From positions 110,873,370-110,937,369 of the forward strand of contig CM055266.1 of NCBI GenBank assembly GCA_029237695.1: DNA of 64,000 bases, read 5' to 3'. How positions within the stretch are numbered: position 1 is the first letter of the stretch; each line of letters opens with the position of its first letter. This document shows, in pieces, positions 1 through 10,962 of this stretch. The stretch is from Conchocele bisecta. Its lineage: Eukaryota; Mollusca; Bivalvia; Lucinida; Thyasiridae. The notes under the pieces were generated by a model, which searched no databases, was not told the DNA's origin, and was given only the letters and a program-made list of their open reading frames with translations. The position numbers were made by a program, and so were the translations under genes.

Positions 1-228
1 ATAACCGAGATTTTCGCCGAGAATGATTTGACTTTTTTCTACAAATATATCGGAAAGTTGATAAAATTTTCAGAGCAAATGCGTAATAATTACTAATTTA
101 ATATTCGTCAACATTCGATATCGTTTACAGAAAATGTACGGTACACTATTATCAGATTCATCTTCGTCGAAAATCTCACGTGATAAGCCTGACTATCTCA
201 TGAACTGGCGCAAAATTATAACACGTCG

Positions 229-272
229 GGCAAAACATGTCTATACAAGTCGTGGTGTTGAAAGGGTTAAAA
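229..272 (-). mobile_element. Family A MITE terminal fragment
   Basis: Ends GTGTTGAAAGGGTTAA, the right terminus of family A, preceded by a degraded part of the CCTGTATAG region. Only about 45 bp is left; the rest of the element is absent. Confidence 0.55.
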
Positions 273-339
273 CTCTGTGCGTACTCAAACCCACAGGTGG
301 AATAGTCGGGACGTGTGACTCAAAGAAAATGACCATTAC

Positions 340-477
340 AAAAAATATCCATTACCCCACCCACTTGATCTCGTTCTATTATTAACGTCATGTACAGTAC
401 GATACCAGGTGGGTGGGATAATGGGATTTTTTTAATAGGCATTTATTTTGGTGTTATAGGTCCGAGTCTTCCACCTG
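340..477. repeat. Dispersed repeat with internal inverted arms, partner of 18344-18430
   Basis: The segment 391-477 is the reverse complement of 18344-18430, including CCACCTGT, GGTCCGAGTCTT and the GGGTGGG/CCCACCC block. Within this copy, CATTACCCCACCCAC at 350-363 is inverted against GTGGGTGGGATAATG at 409-423, so this one is a foldback and the partner is half of it. Confidence 0.6.
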
Positions 478-480
478 TGC

Positions 481-839
481 TCACCATATGAGTAAACACA
501 GTTTGCAATGCACGAGCTTGTCACGTGACGTTGCAGCTGATGGAACAGGATATCGGTCATTGAGTCATTGCGTCATCTAATGATGATGGCTACACGGTTT
601 ACTACACTTTTTTCTACACGCGTTTACAATAATGGATTGCACGGATCTGCGTAGATCTACATTCTACATGAACATGATGAATAAATAAATAAAACATGAC
701 GTTAACAATTCTTAGATTCAATATATTTATTACATGCGAAGATAACAGTGAAAACTTATGCATATTATAGCATTGGCGACGTCGTTCATTCGCAGTCACA
801 GTGTACAGTGTACATGTATTTTTTGTTGACATTATGATG
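481..839. other. No feature recognised
   Basis: Contains an E-box-like CACGTGAC at 522-529 and short CpG-containing stretches. No repeat match elsewhere in the window and no convincing exon. Confidence 0.4.
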
Positions 840-1170
840 CGTCTTGGGCGAGAACGGATATAGCACGGTTCGGATAAGCAACACGGAAGGTTGTATGTCG
901 CCGGACTTCCGTGTACTTCCGGATCGCACTGTACTATACTTTCGGATACTGGATACTCGTGAATATTGATGAGAGGGCGGGGCGATGTATCAGGAGTATT
1001 TCCGTGGTGTGAATCGAAATAATTTTCGCAAATAAATCACATTCCGGCATTGACAGGCGGCATTGTCGATGTATACGGTTTATTGGTAATCTATTTAATC
1101 AACAGAGCTCAGATTTACCGTCAGCACTGTGTTATATTAGTTAATCAGCGACGGCCTCTGTTTATAGCGA
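840..1170. promoter_or_regulatory. CpG-rich segment with a GC box, possible promoter
   Basis: CpG is visibly denser than in the surrounding AT-rich DNA. A GC-box-like GGGCGGGGC lies at about 975-983, and ETS-like CGGAAG/CTTCCG motifs occur at about 885-925. No first exon can be tied to it. This could simply be a less mutated unique segment. Confidence 0.2.
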
Positions 1171-1531
1171 CACGTGCCAATAGTCGGCATGACCAGTAGC
1201 CGGTGAAAAAAAAATGAAAAAAAATTGGAGTGGCGATTTTTTTATTTTCCCCAGCGGAATCCCCGACTGTGTTTAAAAGTATTTAAAAAAAAGAGACGTC
1301 CCAATACTTAAGGTGCAGAAATTATTGATTTTTTTTTAAAAATTGTGATGTGTCCCAAAACTTGTTTCCTAAAAAATAATTATTTCTCCCCAAAACGGGG
1401 GTGTCCCAATATAAAGGGTGTCCCAATACATAGGGTAAATACGGTAAACTAATTTATATGAACTATAACTATTACATAAAGAAAATATGTAGGATTTTTC
1501 ACAAAATGGCATAACCTCAGTATGACATGGG

Positions 1532-1750
1532 TTAATCCTTTCAACACCACATGCCTGTAGAGTGGTATTGGCAAAAATTGTAGATCCAGATATCATCAGG
1601 ATCTGCACTTTTTGCAACTAATTTTCATATTTTTTTTAGAAAATGCCCCATTTTGATAAATGGACTAGTCTGAAAATAATTTTGTGATGATTTGATTGGT
1701 TGGAAAATTAACATAATATAACAATCCATTCCAGTTACTTAGGGGTGAAA
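1532..1750 (+). mobile_element. Family A MITE (TTAA class), complete
   Basis: Begins TTAATCCTTTCAACACCACA and ends near TTACTTAGGGGTGAAA. It carries the family core GTAGATCCAGAT...ATCAGGATCTGCAC and the conserved ATGGACTAGTCTGAAAAT block. The central GC-rich hairpin present in other copies is deleted here, and the right TTAA is lost. Confidence 0.75.
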
Positions 1751-1770
1751 TTAGCTATACCTGTTTGCAT

Positions 1771-2880
1771 AAAGCTCCTGGAGATTTTGAAGAATCATTC
1801 TGGTCTATCTGGGTCTTGTATCTCCCAGCCGAACAAAACTCTATGTTCACCAGCTGTTATTTTGTTGCTTGAAAATATGGACACTAGTATGCTAGTAACA
1901 TAACACAATTGTTACATCAATTTGTTGTTTCAATTGTCTTCTTCAAGTATATGAATGTACATATATTCTTGTAGCATCATCTTTTGTATAAAAGTCAGGT
2001 TTTGCGCAATTGTTTCATTCAAATTACACAGATGATACATGCATTCAATACATGATATATGAACATAGTAATTACTACAACCGTTGCAAATGTTTTGTCT
2101 ACCAAACTATTTTGATAGGTTTGAGGCACAGTCTCTCCCTAGTTTAAATTTGTGCATTATTTCAGAATACATCAGTATGTAAATTACAATCAACAATTAT
2201 ATAATTCCTTGTCACACAATATCCACTATACCACACATGGTCAAGAGTGTCAACTCCGATTTTTCACATTAACTATTTTATCTAGTATTATGTAATCCCG
2301 GTGAAATTCTACTCCCCATCTGTTGCCAACTCCTTTCTTGTGAATAAATTTCCAATTTGCTTATCAAAATGTAACTTTCTGCCTAATTTATCTTGTAACA
2401 CAAAACCAATGTCTAGATTGGTATCAAGTTCCTTTCCAGTCTGTCCCTGTGGCCGAGTGGTCAGAAAATACAAAGATAATTTCCTTGTATTTTATGACGG
2501 GTAGCAAGGATCACCAACATTTAAATATGAAAAAGATGCACACCTGTGAAAATGTGAAAAACATCTCCTTGAGAATTGTGTGATCAGTGTAGAATCTGAT
2601 ATTTCCGCAATTTTCGTCTGAAAATCATGATGCAAGTTTTACATCGACGATGTAGAGGGTTCTCAAGTTACTGGTTGCAAACATGGTAGACACTGATCAG
2701 AGTCTGTATGTACAAGTTGATATGGGGCTACGCTGGTCACAAACTTTAAGGTTTGTTTTGTCATTCAAGGTTCATACGGAGCCCTGGCTAAGAAAATGGA
2801 CTTTACGGTTATTTAAATTAGTGTAGTCCAAGATCAACCTATGCATGGTTGCTATTCCTCCAATAAAACATTGTTCTGCT
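1771..2880. other. AT-rich unique stretch
   Basis: No element boundary, tandem repeat or exon is convincing. A tRNA A-box-like TGGCCGAGTGG occurs at about 2451-2461, but no B-box follows it. Confidence 0.4.
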
Positions 2881-3110
2881 TACCCTTTTCAACACCACAG
2901 GCCTGCATAGTGGCATTGGCAAAAAGTGTAGAACAGATGAGCCGGCTCGTAACGAGCCGTCTCATCAGGATCAACACTTTTTGCAAGTAATTTTCATATT
3001 GTTGAGAACAAAAATACCCCCTTTTCATAAATTGACTTGTCTGAAAATTATTTTATGATGATTGGATTGTATATATCAAAATCCATTCCAGTTACCTAGG
3101 TGAAAGGGTT
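2881..3110 (+). mobile_element. Family A MITE, near complete
   Basis: Starts ACCCTTTTCAACACCACAGG and ends CCTAGGTGAAAGGGTT. The core hairpin is GAGCCGGCTCGTAACGAGCC at about 2939-2958. Both TTAA target copies have decayed. Confidence 0.8.
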
Positions 3111-3558
3111 TCAACCAATCACTGATCATATAAGTATACATGACAATCAGGATCTACACTGGCCGCAAAAGTCCACAGGTACCTTTTCCCAGCCGGCCGC
3201 CATTGGTGGGCAGTTTCAAATTACGCTGCATTAAACACGCTAACTCGATGACAAATTCACCAAAATTGAAAAGGACAGACAATAATGATAAAATATCCTC
3301 CACTGTCATTAGTCGCCGCAACTTTTAACAAATCTCGCCCACAAAGCCATCGGCCAATTTTGTAATAGTGCGAGGGTCTAGATTTAATACGCGCTTTGTT
3401 TGCACATTAAAGGTATGGCACGCTCAGGTTTTGTTGACCATTGTCAGCGTAACCCTTGCCATTGGTGAAGACTTCAAACATAAGGACGAGAGGCTGTCTA
3501 GTCGAATATCGCGACAGTATATCCATTTCTGTCCGCACACTTCAATTTCACTTAACCA
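3111..3558. other. Unique stretch, no gene recognised
   Basis: Slightly richer in CpG than its neighbours. Short open frames on both strands lack good splice sites or any family resemblance. Confidence 0.35.
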
Positions 3559-3962
3559 ATTAACTCTTTGCATGCTAGCGGCGAAAATATCCGCCAAACG
3601 AATTAGGAGTATATGTTTTATTTCTCTCTGTTCATATGTCTTGAAATTTCATTAGAATTGTGTCCTCTGGACACAATTCTAAAGAAATTCCAAGACATAT
3701 TCTGGACATTTATAAGGAGAAATAAAAGAAATTATAATGTCGTCTGCTGTTGCTTTTATATTTTGCCTTATTTCTCAATAAAAACATGGTTTGACAGCAC
3801 TTCAGAATCATTTCCAATTGAAATGATTCTGAAGTGCTGTCAAACCATGTTTTAAATTATTCAAAAGTGCTGTCAAAGAATGTTTTTGATGATAATAATG
3901 GAAAATAGAAAATAAACAGCAGACAACAAAAAGAAATTAAGATAGCGAGCTTAAAGTGTTAA
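3559..3962. mobile_element. Chimeric F/E MITE (TTAA class)
   Basis: The left part matches family F: TTAACTCTTTGCATGCTAGC, then a hairpin AGAATTGTGTCC/GGACACAATTCT near 3655-3685. The right part is family E: GTCGTCTGCTG, an AAAACATGGTTTGACAGCAC foldback at 3782-3853, then AGCAGACAAC. The composite looks like a junction of two related elements. It ends GTGTTAA instead of a canonical right end. Confidence 0.65.
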
Positions 3963-4019
3963 CCAATAGAATGTGGAAACAATAATAGTCGCCTGCTGTT
4001 CTATATATTTATTTATTTA

Positions 4020-4075
4020 AAAAAACAAAACAATGGACAGCACTTCAGAATCATTTCCATTGGAAAAATCAGAAG
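4020..4075. mobile_element. Family E MITE core fragment
   Basis: Contains GACAGCACTTCAGAATCATT, one arm of the family E foldback; both termini are missing. Confidence 0.5.
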
Positions 4076-4154
4076 AGATGCAAATACAAATCCTAAGTAC
4101 AGAAATCTTTTCCAACTATATACATATTTTCTAGGCTACATTTATGAAAAAATA

Positions 4155-4165
4155 CCCCCCCCCCC
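4155..4165. repeat. Poly-C run (C11)
   Basis: Eleven consecutive C within AT-rich sequence, preceded by an A-run. Confidence 0.9.
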
Positions 4166-4351
4166 ACCAATTTCCTTCATTTGCACATTTACAGTTCAAT
4201 AAAGCACACAATGACATTGTCAAGATTTCTCGTATTATTCACTGGACAGCTTGACAAGTTGATAAATTTCAATGCTTGAAAAAACAATATGACAAATTCC
4301 TCGACTTCTCAGCAATGTCCTTTTGCCAGTGTAGTTGATACTGTTCTCAAT

Positions 4352-4616
4352 TGAGACACATCATGTGATTTTGTACCTTCGGACATCTGCGTAATTTCAT
4401 GAAATACATTTATAAAATGTAGAATATTTTCCGTAAATGGCATCTAAAGTTGACAAAAGTACATGACAAGAGTACATGAGAAATATATAATTCTGATATA
4501 ATTCCGCATGTTTTTAAACTTTTGACGCCATTTATGGAAAATATTGTAAATTTTGTCAACGTATTTCATGAAATTACGCAGATGTGCGAAGGTACAAAAT
4601 CCCATGGTGTGACTCA
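4352..4616. mobile_element. Family W foldback MITE
   Basis: Left end GAGACACATCATGTGATTTT, then GTACCTTCGGACATCTGCG. The right end is the inverse, GATGTGCGAAGGTACAAAAT followed by CCATGGTGTGACTC. It has long imperfect arms and belongs with 16668-16820. Confidence 0.7.
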
Positions 4617-4659
4617 GTTTATTATTATCAACGTTGGCTGAATGCTGTAACTGGTCTCC

Positions 4660-4990
4660 TTGCCGAGCAACGTGACCGGAATGAAATACCCTTGACATTC
4701 AAAATATCTGACACAGTCCTTGAGATTTGCAATACATAAATTAAATTTCTGTCAGGCAATACTTGAACACACAAAAATATCAATTTGGTACGGCAAAATG
4801 CATCTGCGTGCTCTTATCAAAATGTGGTATATTTGAATATGAAATCTTAATATTCATCTGAATTTGCATTTTTAAACACTTCCACACTCTGTGTCTGGTT
4901 AAAATACAAGTGAGTGAGGTTTATCAAATAACAAATTTGTCAAGTAGAAATTTGTATTTTATAATCCAAACAGCTAAAGTTTTTATCCAT
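4660..4990. other. AT-rich stretch, nothing recognised
   Basis: Ends at a fragment (about 4925-5045) that repeats part of 5500-5585, including the run around CTAAAGTTTTTATCC. Confidence 0.4.
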
Positions 4991-5060
4991 TGTAATGATT
5001 GAACTCTTTAAACAAATACTACATACTTGTATAGTGGTAAAATACAAGTGAGTGTGGTTC

Positions 5061-5297
5061 ATTATAGGAATGAATGGCCTTTTTGTGGAATTTATCGGGG
5101 TATAAACTTGGAAAAGTCGCGGGAATACTGGACGAAGGCCGGAAGCCTCGTCCAGTATTCCTGCGACTTTTCCAAGTTTATATCCCAAAGTCGCGGGAAT
5201 ACTGGACGAAGGCCGGAAGCCTCGTCCAGTATTCCTGCGACTTTTCCAAGTTTATATCCCCGATAAATTCAACAAAAATGCCATTCATTCCTTATAA
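5061..5297. repeat. Family N foldback with a duplicated inner hairpin
   Basis: Outer arms AGGAATGAATGGCC/GGCCATTCATTCCT-like and GAATTTATCGGGG/CCCCGATAAATTC enclose a GTCGCGGGAATACTGGACGA hairpin that is present twice (about 5132-5185 and 5189-5245). The related copy at 57122-57335 also has an extra right arm. Confidence 0.75.
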
Positions 5298-5492
5298 TTC
5301 CAGCATTTGAAATAAATTCATGAAGAAAATGTGTTTATTTTCTGTTTCCTTAAGAATTATTTTAACTGCGCCTCACGGTTGCGGAAAGTAGTTTGGCGTG
5401 GGAGTTTACTGGGATATAAATTTTGGACAGAGACTTGCTACGGACCAATCAAATGTTAGGGAATTGTGTAAATATTTTTGTGCTGGAATTAT
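5294..5492. mobile_element. Family O short element with ATAATTCCAGCA ends
   Basis: Ends ATAATTCCAGCA and TGCTGGAATTAT are inverted over about 200 bp. The interior includes TTTAACTGCGCCTCACGGTT and GGGATATAAATTTTGGACAG. Copies lie at 24955-25110 (left end lost) and 57331-57533, the latter again attached to family N. Confidence 0.65.
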
Positions 5493-5572
5493 CAAATAAC
5501 AAATTTGTATTTTATAATCCAAACAGCTAAAGTTTTTATCCACTGTAATGATTGAACTCTTTAAACAAATAT

Positions 5573-5770
5573 TACAGACTTGTATAGTGGTATTGGAAAA
5601 CAGTGTAGATCCAGATGGTACGAGTCGTCTCATCAGGATTTGCACTGTTTGCAAGTAATTTTCATATTTTTGAGAACAAAAACACCCTCTTGTTTTAACT
5701 GTAGTCTGAAAATCATTTTGTGACGATTGGATTGGTTGCAAAATTAACATATCAAAATCATATTCAAAAT
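5573..5770 (+). mobile_element. Family A MITE, left end truncated
   Basis: Shares ACTTGTATAGTGGTATTGG, the GTAGATCCAGATG core and GCAAGTAATTTTCATATTTT through AAAATTAACATATCAAAATC. The TTAACCC ends are absent. Confidence 0.65.
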
Positions 5771-5836
5771 GTTTGAAGAATACACATGTGAAAAGTGTGT
5801 GGATGGTATTTCTGTAATAATATCATCAATTTGAAA

Positions 5837-6040
5837 TTAACCCTTAGAATGCAGGAACCGAAAATAGTCGTCTGCTGATAATTCATATTTTGTCTTTTCT
5901 CTCAGTAAAAACATGGTTTGGCACCATTGGAAATGGAAATGATTCTAAAGTGCTGCCAAACCAAGTTTTTGATGAGAAAAATGGAAAAATAAAAAATATT
6001 CAGCAGACGACACAAATTAATTCAGCATTGTAAGGGCTAA
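5837..6040. mobile_element. Family E MITE (TTAA class)
   Basis: Starts TTAACCCTTAGAATGCAGG and ends CAGCATTGTAAGGGCTAA. Inner repeats GTCGTCTGCTG/CAGCAGACGAC flank the ACATGGTTTGGCA foldback, whose left arm is partly deleted. Confidence 0.8.
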
Positions 6041-6515
6041 ATATAAAAAATTAGTGTTAACAACAAACAAAACATTGGAACATCATTGTACATGTATTGC
6101 AGCTAATTGAATAAATTATTTTCGTTTCGATACACAAATTCTGGAAGTCGGACATCGTCCATTTCGCGCACCTGCAGGTTATAATTATCTCCCGTGGCGA
6201 GGAGCCCAATAACAATGTATTTGGATATACTTTGTTTAATGATGTCTGAATATTTAGGATTGCAACGGTATTCACAATTAGTAAAAATGGCATTTTCCTT
6301 TGGTCAATTCAGATTTGTTTTATCAGGACTGGTCAGTGTGACAGCACTAATTAAACTTGACACTGGTCAAACTTGTTACCATGGAAACATGTTGGCTGGA
6401 CCCTACTAATCATCTGAAATCAATAATTACTCATCGTAATTTTTATGGGATATGTTATTCGACCAATAATATTCCACACAAAGTTCACTTCGACATGAAT
6501 GAACAGAGACAAACT
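6041..6515. other. AT-rich stretch, nothing recognised
   Basis: Short open frames on both strands are not supported by splice sites or repeats. Confidence 0.4.
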
Positions 6516-6518
6516 TAA

Positions 6519-6690
6519 ATAATAACCCATTTTATTGAGAAAAAAATTGATTATTTTGTTTACTTTCATCATAAAAGTACATGCTGTTACCACTCATATG
6601 AACCGTCTCGAAGAGACGGTTAATATGAGTGGTAACAACATATACTTCCGAACAGAAATAGAGAGAACAGCCAGACATTCTATCGAACAA
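6519..6690. mobile_element. Family K foldback MITE
   Basis: Contains the K core: GTTACCACTCATATGAACCG inverted about AGACGG, with TTTATTGAG-type flanks shared with 42008-42286 and 39165-39275. The right terminus runs into unrelated sequence. Confidence 0.55.
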
Positions 6691-6699
6691 TCAGTACAT

Positions 6700-6845
6700 C
6701 CCAATTCCTATCCTTTATGCCAGGCACCCGGCAGGAAGGAAATTAAATTTAACTACCGGCCGGCCACATCAGTCCGAGCGGAGGCTCTAACCTTCGACCT
6801 CCCAGTTGCAAGGCGGGTGCCTTATCCACTAGGCCGCAGCGACTG
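6700..6845 (-). mobile_element. tRNA-derived SINE head
   Basis: Read on the minus strand, 6840 to about 6780 gives GCGGCCTAGTGGATAAGGC, an A-box-type sequence, followed about 35 nt later by GGTTAGAGCC, a decayed B-box. The body continues to about 6700. The long open frame over 6535-7152 runs across this SINE and two MITEs, so it is not a gene. Confidence 0.65.
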
Positions 6846-7115
6846 TACAAAGAATTTTATTAATTTGCTTCTCACAAAGATTTTTATTAATTTGCTTCTC
6901 ACATTAACCGGGTTAACTAACGTTACCATTTTGCACCTACACATACACATCAATACATGTGAACATATCCACATCCAACATCGGCTGAAGTGGAACTTTT
7001 ATTATAAATTTCTAAATTTTACCACTGACAGCAGAGTGGAGAAAAAAAGACTCTTAACCGGACACACACACGGACACACAGTCCAAACACAATATGCCTC
7101 CCTGCTAACTGGACC

Positions 7116-7351
7116 AGGGGCCCGTTTCACTAAACATCTAAAATGTTCGTAAGTGCAAATTTAGGATCAATTGGGAATTGCAATTGATGGATTTACATTT
7201 ATTGAGCATAGGCTGCATATGCAGCCTATGCTCAATAAATGTAAATGCAATAATTGTTTACAAGAAAACATTGTTAATGTGAAATTTACAGACTATCATA
7301 ATTTTTCACTTACGAACATTTTAGTCGTAGAAAGTTTAGTGAAACAACCCG
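7116..7351. mobile_element. Family J foldback MITE, complete
   Basis: Ends GGGGCCCGTTTCACTAAAC and TAGTGAAACAACCC, inner TGTTCGTAAGTGCAAAT/CACTTACGAACATTTTAG. A perfect central palindrome around TGCATATGCA (about 7192-7241) reads TTTACATTTATTGAGCATAG in each arm. Confidence 0.8.
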
Positions 7352-7359
7352 CAGGGAGA

Positions 7360-8150
7360 GGAAGAGGCATACCAATAGTGTATCTTCAACATGAAATTTG
7401 TTAACGATTGAATCAGATTCAGGAACAACAGTACAGAGACACAAGATGAGCAGGTTTTCATTGATTGCATGTCAAATTGCTGTCTGGTCACCAGTGTAAT
7501 TGGTAAGTTGCTGATTTGGTTATCACCTGACTGCATCACGCTGTGCATCGCGTGTCACAAAGCTGGCGTTTAACCCTTTGTTCCCGTAATAAGAGCGTAA
7601 ATGGTCATTTGCTGTTTTCCAGACCATTGTTCAATTGCTTACTTCCTTTCCAGTGGTCAGTTTTGTTTTTATCACGTTGTCCAGCTGTTGTTTCTATTGT
7701 CCAACATTTTAGCCAGTGGTCATTTTATGAATTACATAAAAGAGAATATTTGATCTGTATTGAACGGGTCTATTTCGTTCATTTTTAGAGATATTAAAAT
7801 TGGGAAAATGGTCAATGTAATATCCTGAGGGCACTTTGGTGTACCAGACAAAAGCATACATTTAATCGTACTTTAAAATACCTGGTTCTGCCACTTTTAA
7901 TAGCCGACCACAGGAAAATAAAAAATGCCAATTTAAATCGCCCACACACTGCCCATTTGACAGATAGAATGCAAGAGAACAGATTTTATAGTGAAATACA
8001 GAAAAACAGGACCCCAGATTGGACAATTGAAATGTGTACAATCAACACGGATTGAATGACAAAACTTGATTTTTGTTCATTTTGTTTTAAATTTCAATGA
8101 AAAAAGGTCTAGATATATTCAATGTGCAGAAATTCAATGTGCAGATTTAT
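7360..8150. other. Unique AT-rich stretch
   Basis: No exon, tandem repeat or recognised element. Confidence 0.4.
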
Positions 8151-8154
8151 TTCC

Positions 8155-8368
8155 TTAACCCTTACAATGCTCAATTAAATTGTGTCGTCTGTTGAATATT
8201 TTTTATTTTCCATTTTTCTCATCAAAAACATGGTTTGGCAGCATTTTAGAATCATTTCCATTGGAAATGATTCTAAAATGCTGCCAAACCATGTTTTTAC
8301 TGAGAGAAAAGACAAAATATGAATTAAAAGCAGACGATTATTTACGGTTCCCGCATTCTATGGGTTAA
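8155..8368. mobile_element. Family E MITE, complete with both TTAA
   Basis: Starts TTAACCCTTACAATGC and ends CATTCTATGGGTTAA. Central foldback AAACATGGTTTGGCAGCATT, apex TTTCCATTGGAAA, with matching right arm. Confidence 0.85.
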
Positions 8369-8678
8369 GTGATCATTTTATTAACAACTACATTTTATGT
8401 ATATTTCATACATGTGACAAAATATGCTTTCCCCCCATTTTTATTGCAAAAAGAAACAAACTTTGCAGATTTCCATTCCAAGATATCTGGATGTCCATAC
8501 ATATTCTTCAGCAGTTACGCCAAAACCATGTAAGATCTAGATACACATCGGCGATTTGTTACCAATGTGGAAAAACCTAAAGTTGCTCACGGCATTATGC
8601 AAAAATAATTATCACAAATAAAAGGGTCAATTTGTTTGATCATTATGCACAGATGTTTTAAAGAGATGTGTTTCCTAG

Positions 8679-8739
8679 ACCTTGCCTAAGGGACTTACAC
8701 CTAACTGTGATGAACAAATGTTTGACCACTGACTTTGCG
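8679..8739 (+). CDS. Candidate 61-bp coding exon, unknown gene
   Basis: Bounded by a strong acceptor (GATGTGTTTCCTAG just before 8679) and a strong donor (GTAAGTG from 8740). Of three frames only one stays open: after one leading base it reads PCLRDLHLTV and ends in TTDFA on a codon boundary (start with 1 nt, end phase 0). It lies in otherwise unique sequence. No family is recognised, and 61 bp is short enough for both sites to be chance. Confidence 0.3.
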
Positions 8740-9057
8740 GTAAGTGAAAACCCAACATCAGTCGAATAACTACATTGAGATTTGAGTCTACACTGTTTGT
8801 CGTTCAGTAAGCGATGCATGCCTGTCAAGCATGCGTCGCTTATGGAAAGATAAATAGTGCATTTAATTGTCAATATATCTATGGTCATCACACTGTCACT
8901 AGACTAGCTTTCCTCTCCAAATGAAGCCTGGTTTTGTACAAAACAGTTGACTTATGTAACCATGACTAACATATTCTCAATACACCTAGCTGGCCAGGAA
9001 GTTAGATAATATTATGTAGAAAATCAACATATATGAGGTTCATGTTATTTTTTTAAA
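8740..9057. other. Mostly unique; one short palindrome
   Basis: The only structure is a short imperfect palindrome AAGCGATGCATGCCTG/CAAGCATGCGTCGCTT at about 8809-8841. Confidence 0.4.
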
Positions 9058-9474
9058 CAAGAGGCCCAGAATTGTTTCAAACCCTATGGCCCAAATGAGA
9101 AAATTGCTATTGTTCAATTGGGAATGTGACCCTGACCATCCAATACTGAGGGACCTCTCTAAACCACACCCTGGGAGGCTCCAGGTTGTCTGGTTTAGAG
9201 AACTTCCACAGGAATTCCGGTTAATTGCTACCAAATCTTCAAATTAACCGTGTCACGTTATGAGGATTAAGTAACATAAGAATTTGATTTACTTTCTATG
9301 AGGGCAAGTCGTTTTTAACACTCGTACCAACTAGAGCAAGTGTGAGCAGAGGCTCACAGATACCCCTGGCCATCACCTGGACTGACAAACAAAAACTTTA
9401 ATGCAAATGTTATGGATGGACGGACGGACGGACGGATGGATGGACTTCATAATTATGCCAGGGATATAAATATG
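9058..9474 (+). mobile_element. Family D (HINE/pearl-like) short element with GGAC microsatellite
   Basis: Opens CAAGAGGCCCAGAATTGTTT after an A-run. A decayed family I copy lies inside (9150-9210), then AGAGGCTCACAGATA and a (GGAC)n/(GGAT)n tract at 9412-9444. The 3' hairpin end is not clear, so the right boundary is approximate. Confidence 0.55.
9412..9444. repeat. (GGAC)n/(GGAT)n microsatellite
   Basis: About eight tetranucleotide units, mixed GGAC and GGAT. Confidence 0.9.
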
Positions 9475-9518
9475 TCGTCCAAGTCATTGCCGTGAAAACC
9501 GATTAGCATTAATTAACA

Positions 9519-9679
9519 GAGCTCCAGATAAGGTGCGTCATTTGACCAAATTGGGGTGAAATTTTGTTATTTCTTCATCAAAAATTGCAAGTTTGGAGTC
9601 CTTTAGAATCATCCTTTTTGCCATTTTTGATGGAGAACTAAGAAATTTACCTCCAAATTACACACCTTAACGGGAGCTC
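9519..9679. mobile_element. Short inverted-repeat element related to family M
   Basis: Ends GAGCTCCAGATAAGGTG and CACCTTAACGGGAGCTC are inverted over about 160 bp, with inner TCCAAA/TTTGGA arms. The ends resemble those of family M; the inside does not. Confidence 0.5.
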
Positions 9680-9689
9680 TGATTAACCT

Positions 9690-10085
9690 AGGTGTTGGCG
9701 AGGACAAAATATTACTGGACGAACAATGTGCAACAAATATACATAGGTGTGATGTAAAAATGTTGGACAGTCAATTTATCTGGCCTACCTGGGCCTAATT
9801 GTGTTTCCATCCGACTTTGAACTGTAAGGATGGCTTTTTAAGTTGTGGTTGAAGGTGTTTTATTTATTTTCCCACCTCCTTTGTGTGTCTGTGTCATAAT
9901 ATGAACGTGACAAACACTACAGAAGGAAGATGTATACTGACAGTGGAGACTTAGCACCCACTGCAGAGCAAGCGGATATACACAAATCATTTTTTGGTCA
10001 TAGTTATCATCTATATTATGATGCAAATGCAATCTAGAGTTGACAATGTATGGATCAGGAATTTTGAATCCTCTATCCATATAAT
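9690..10085. other. Unique stretch with a weak exon-like segment
   Basis: On the minus strand a good acceptor (GCTTGCTCTGCAG) lies near 9959-9971 and a weak donor (GAG|GTGGGA) follows about 85 bp on. One frame is open (it includes CSVCH). There is no other support. Confidence 0.2.
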
Positions 10086-10402
10086 TATGTGGCTGTGGCT
10101 GGAGAAATGGGGCTCATGGGTTTTGCAAGCAGTCTGATCAGGATCCGCAAATCAATTTCTTGCATTACATGATCCTCATGACTTGACATAGCCAATTGGC
10201 TGTGGCTGGAGGAATGGGGCCTATGGGTTTGGCGAGCAGTGTAGATCCAGCATCCGCAGAGTCTGATCAGGATCTGCACCGTTCGTCATTCCATCAATGT
10301 CGCTATAAATGAAACACCTGTCATGCTTCTAATAATACAAATTGTTATCATGCTTAGACTGTGCAGGTTGATCAGGCACTACACTGGTCACAAATCCATA
10401 AG
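10086..10402 (+). mobile_element. Family B MITE, composite of two copies
   Basis: Two left ends (TGTGGCTGTGGCTGGAG at 10090 and about 10199) share one right half with CGTTCGTCATTCCATCAATG and CTACACTGGTCACAAATCC. The final CCAGTCACAGCC end is missing. A nested or tandem insertion is likely. Confidence 0.7.
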
Positions 10403-10770
10403 ATTCTCCAAGTGACAGCCACAATTATGTGACCATTCCGTTCCAGTAATACAATATTACGACTGGTTCCTGTAGGAACGAATGATATCTTCCCAGATCT
10501 CTCCTGACACGACACAAAAACATCAATTGACTAAGTTCAGTGAAAGTTCATGGCTTTGGTTTTTATTTGCAATGGCCATTACTCAATACTTAATTAAATT
10601 TATTTACCTTCTGGGATAAAAAGGCAATATAATTTATGTAAGACCACATGAATGACGCAGTTTACTTAGTATAACAAAATTAAACTACAGTTTGTTTCAT
10701 GACAAGTATTCTTCTGTAATGTACACACATACTCCATCCATGAAAGCATTTGTGTAACTAGAAAATAGCG
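10403..10770. other. AT-rich stretch, nothing recognised
   Basis: No repeat partner in the window and no exon-like segment. Confidence 0.4.
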
Positions 10771-10774
10771 GTAT

Positions 10775-10847
10775 TACAGTGGAACCCCTCCAAACCGGAC
10801 ACCCTGGGAGGTCCCCAGGGTGTCCGGCTTAGAGAGGTTTCACTGTA
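10775..10847. mobile_element. Family I miniature pogo/Tigger-like element
   Basis: TACAGTGGAACCCCTCCAAA at the left is inverted against AGAGAGGTTTCACTGTA at the right. The whole 73 bp is a near-perfect palindrome bounded by TA. CAGTGGAACCTC-type ends are typical of pogo/Tigger (Tc1/mariner group) elements. Confidence 0.75.
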
Positions 10848-10962
10848 AATCAGGCATTTGATCATTCTGAGAGATAGTTGTGTGCTATTTGACAACAGAC
10901 ATTATCACCTGATATACATGCCGAAGAAACTCATCAAAAATAAGATCACAGGTGTTTTATTG

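Noticed and set aside
2449..2463. tRNA-gene-like A-box TGGCCGAGTGG
   Set aside because: No B-box, no acceptor or anticodon stem nearby.
6535..7152. 205-codon open frame, the longest in the window
   Set aside because: It runs through a K hairpin, a tRNA-derived SINE and the left end of a J MITE; no protein-family resemblance.
9886..9970. Minus-strand exon after acceptor GCTTGCTCTGCAG
   Set aside because: Donor is weak and the 28-codon peptide matches nothing; left as a remark only.
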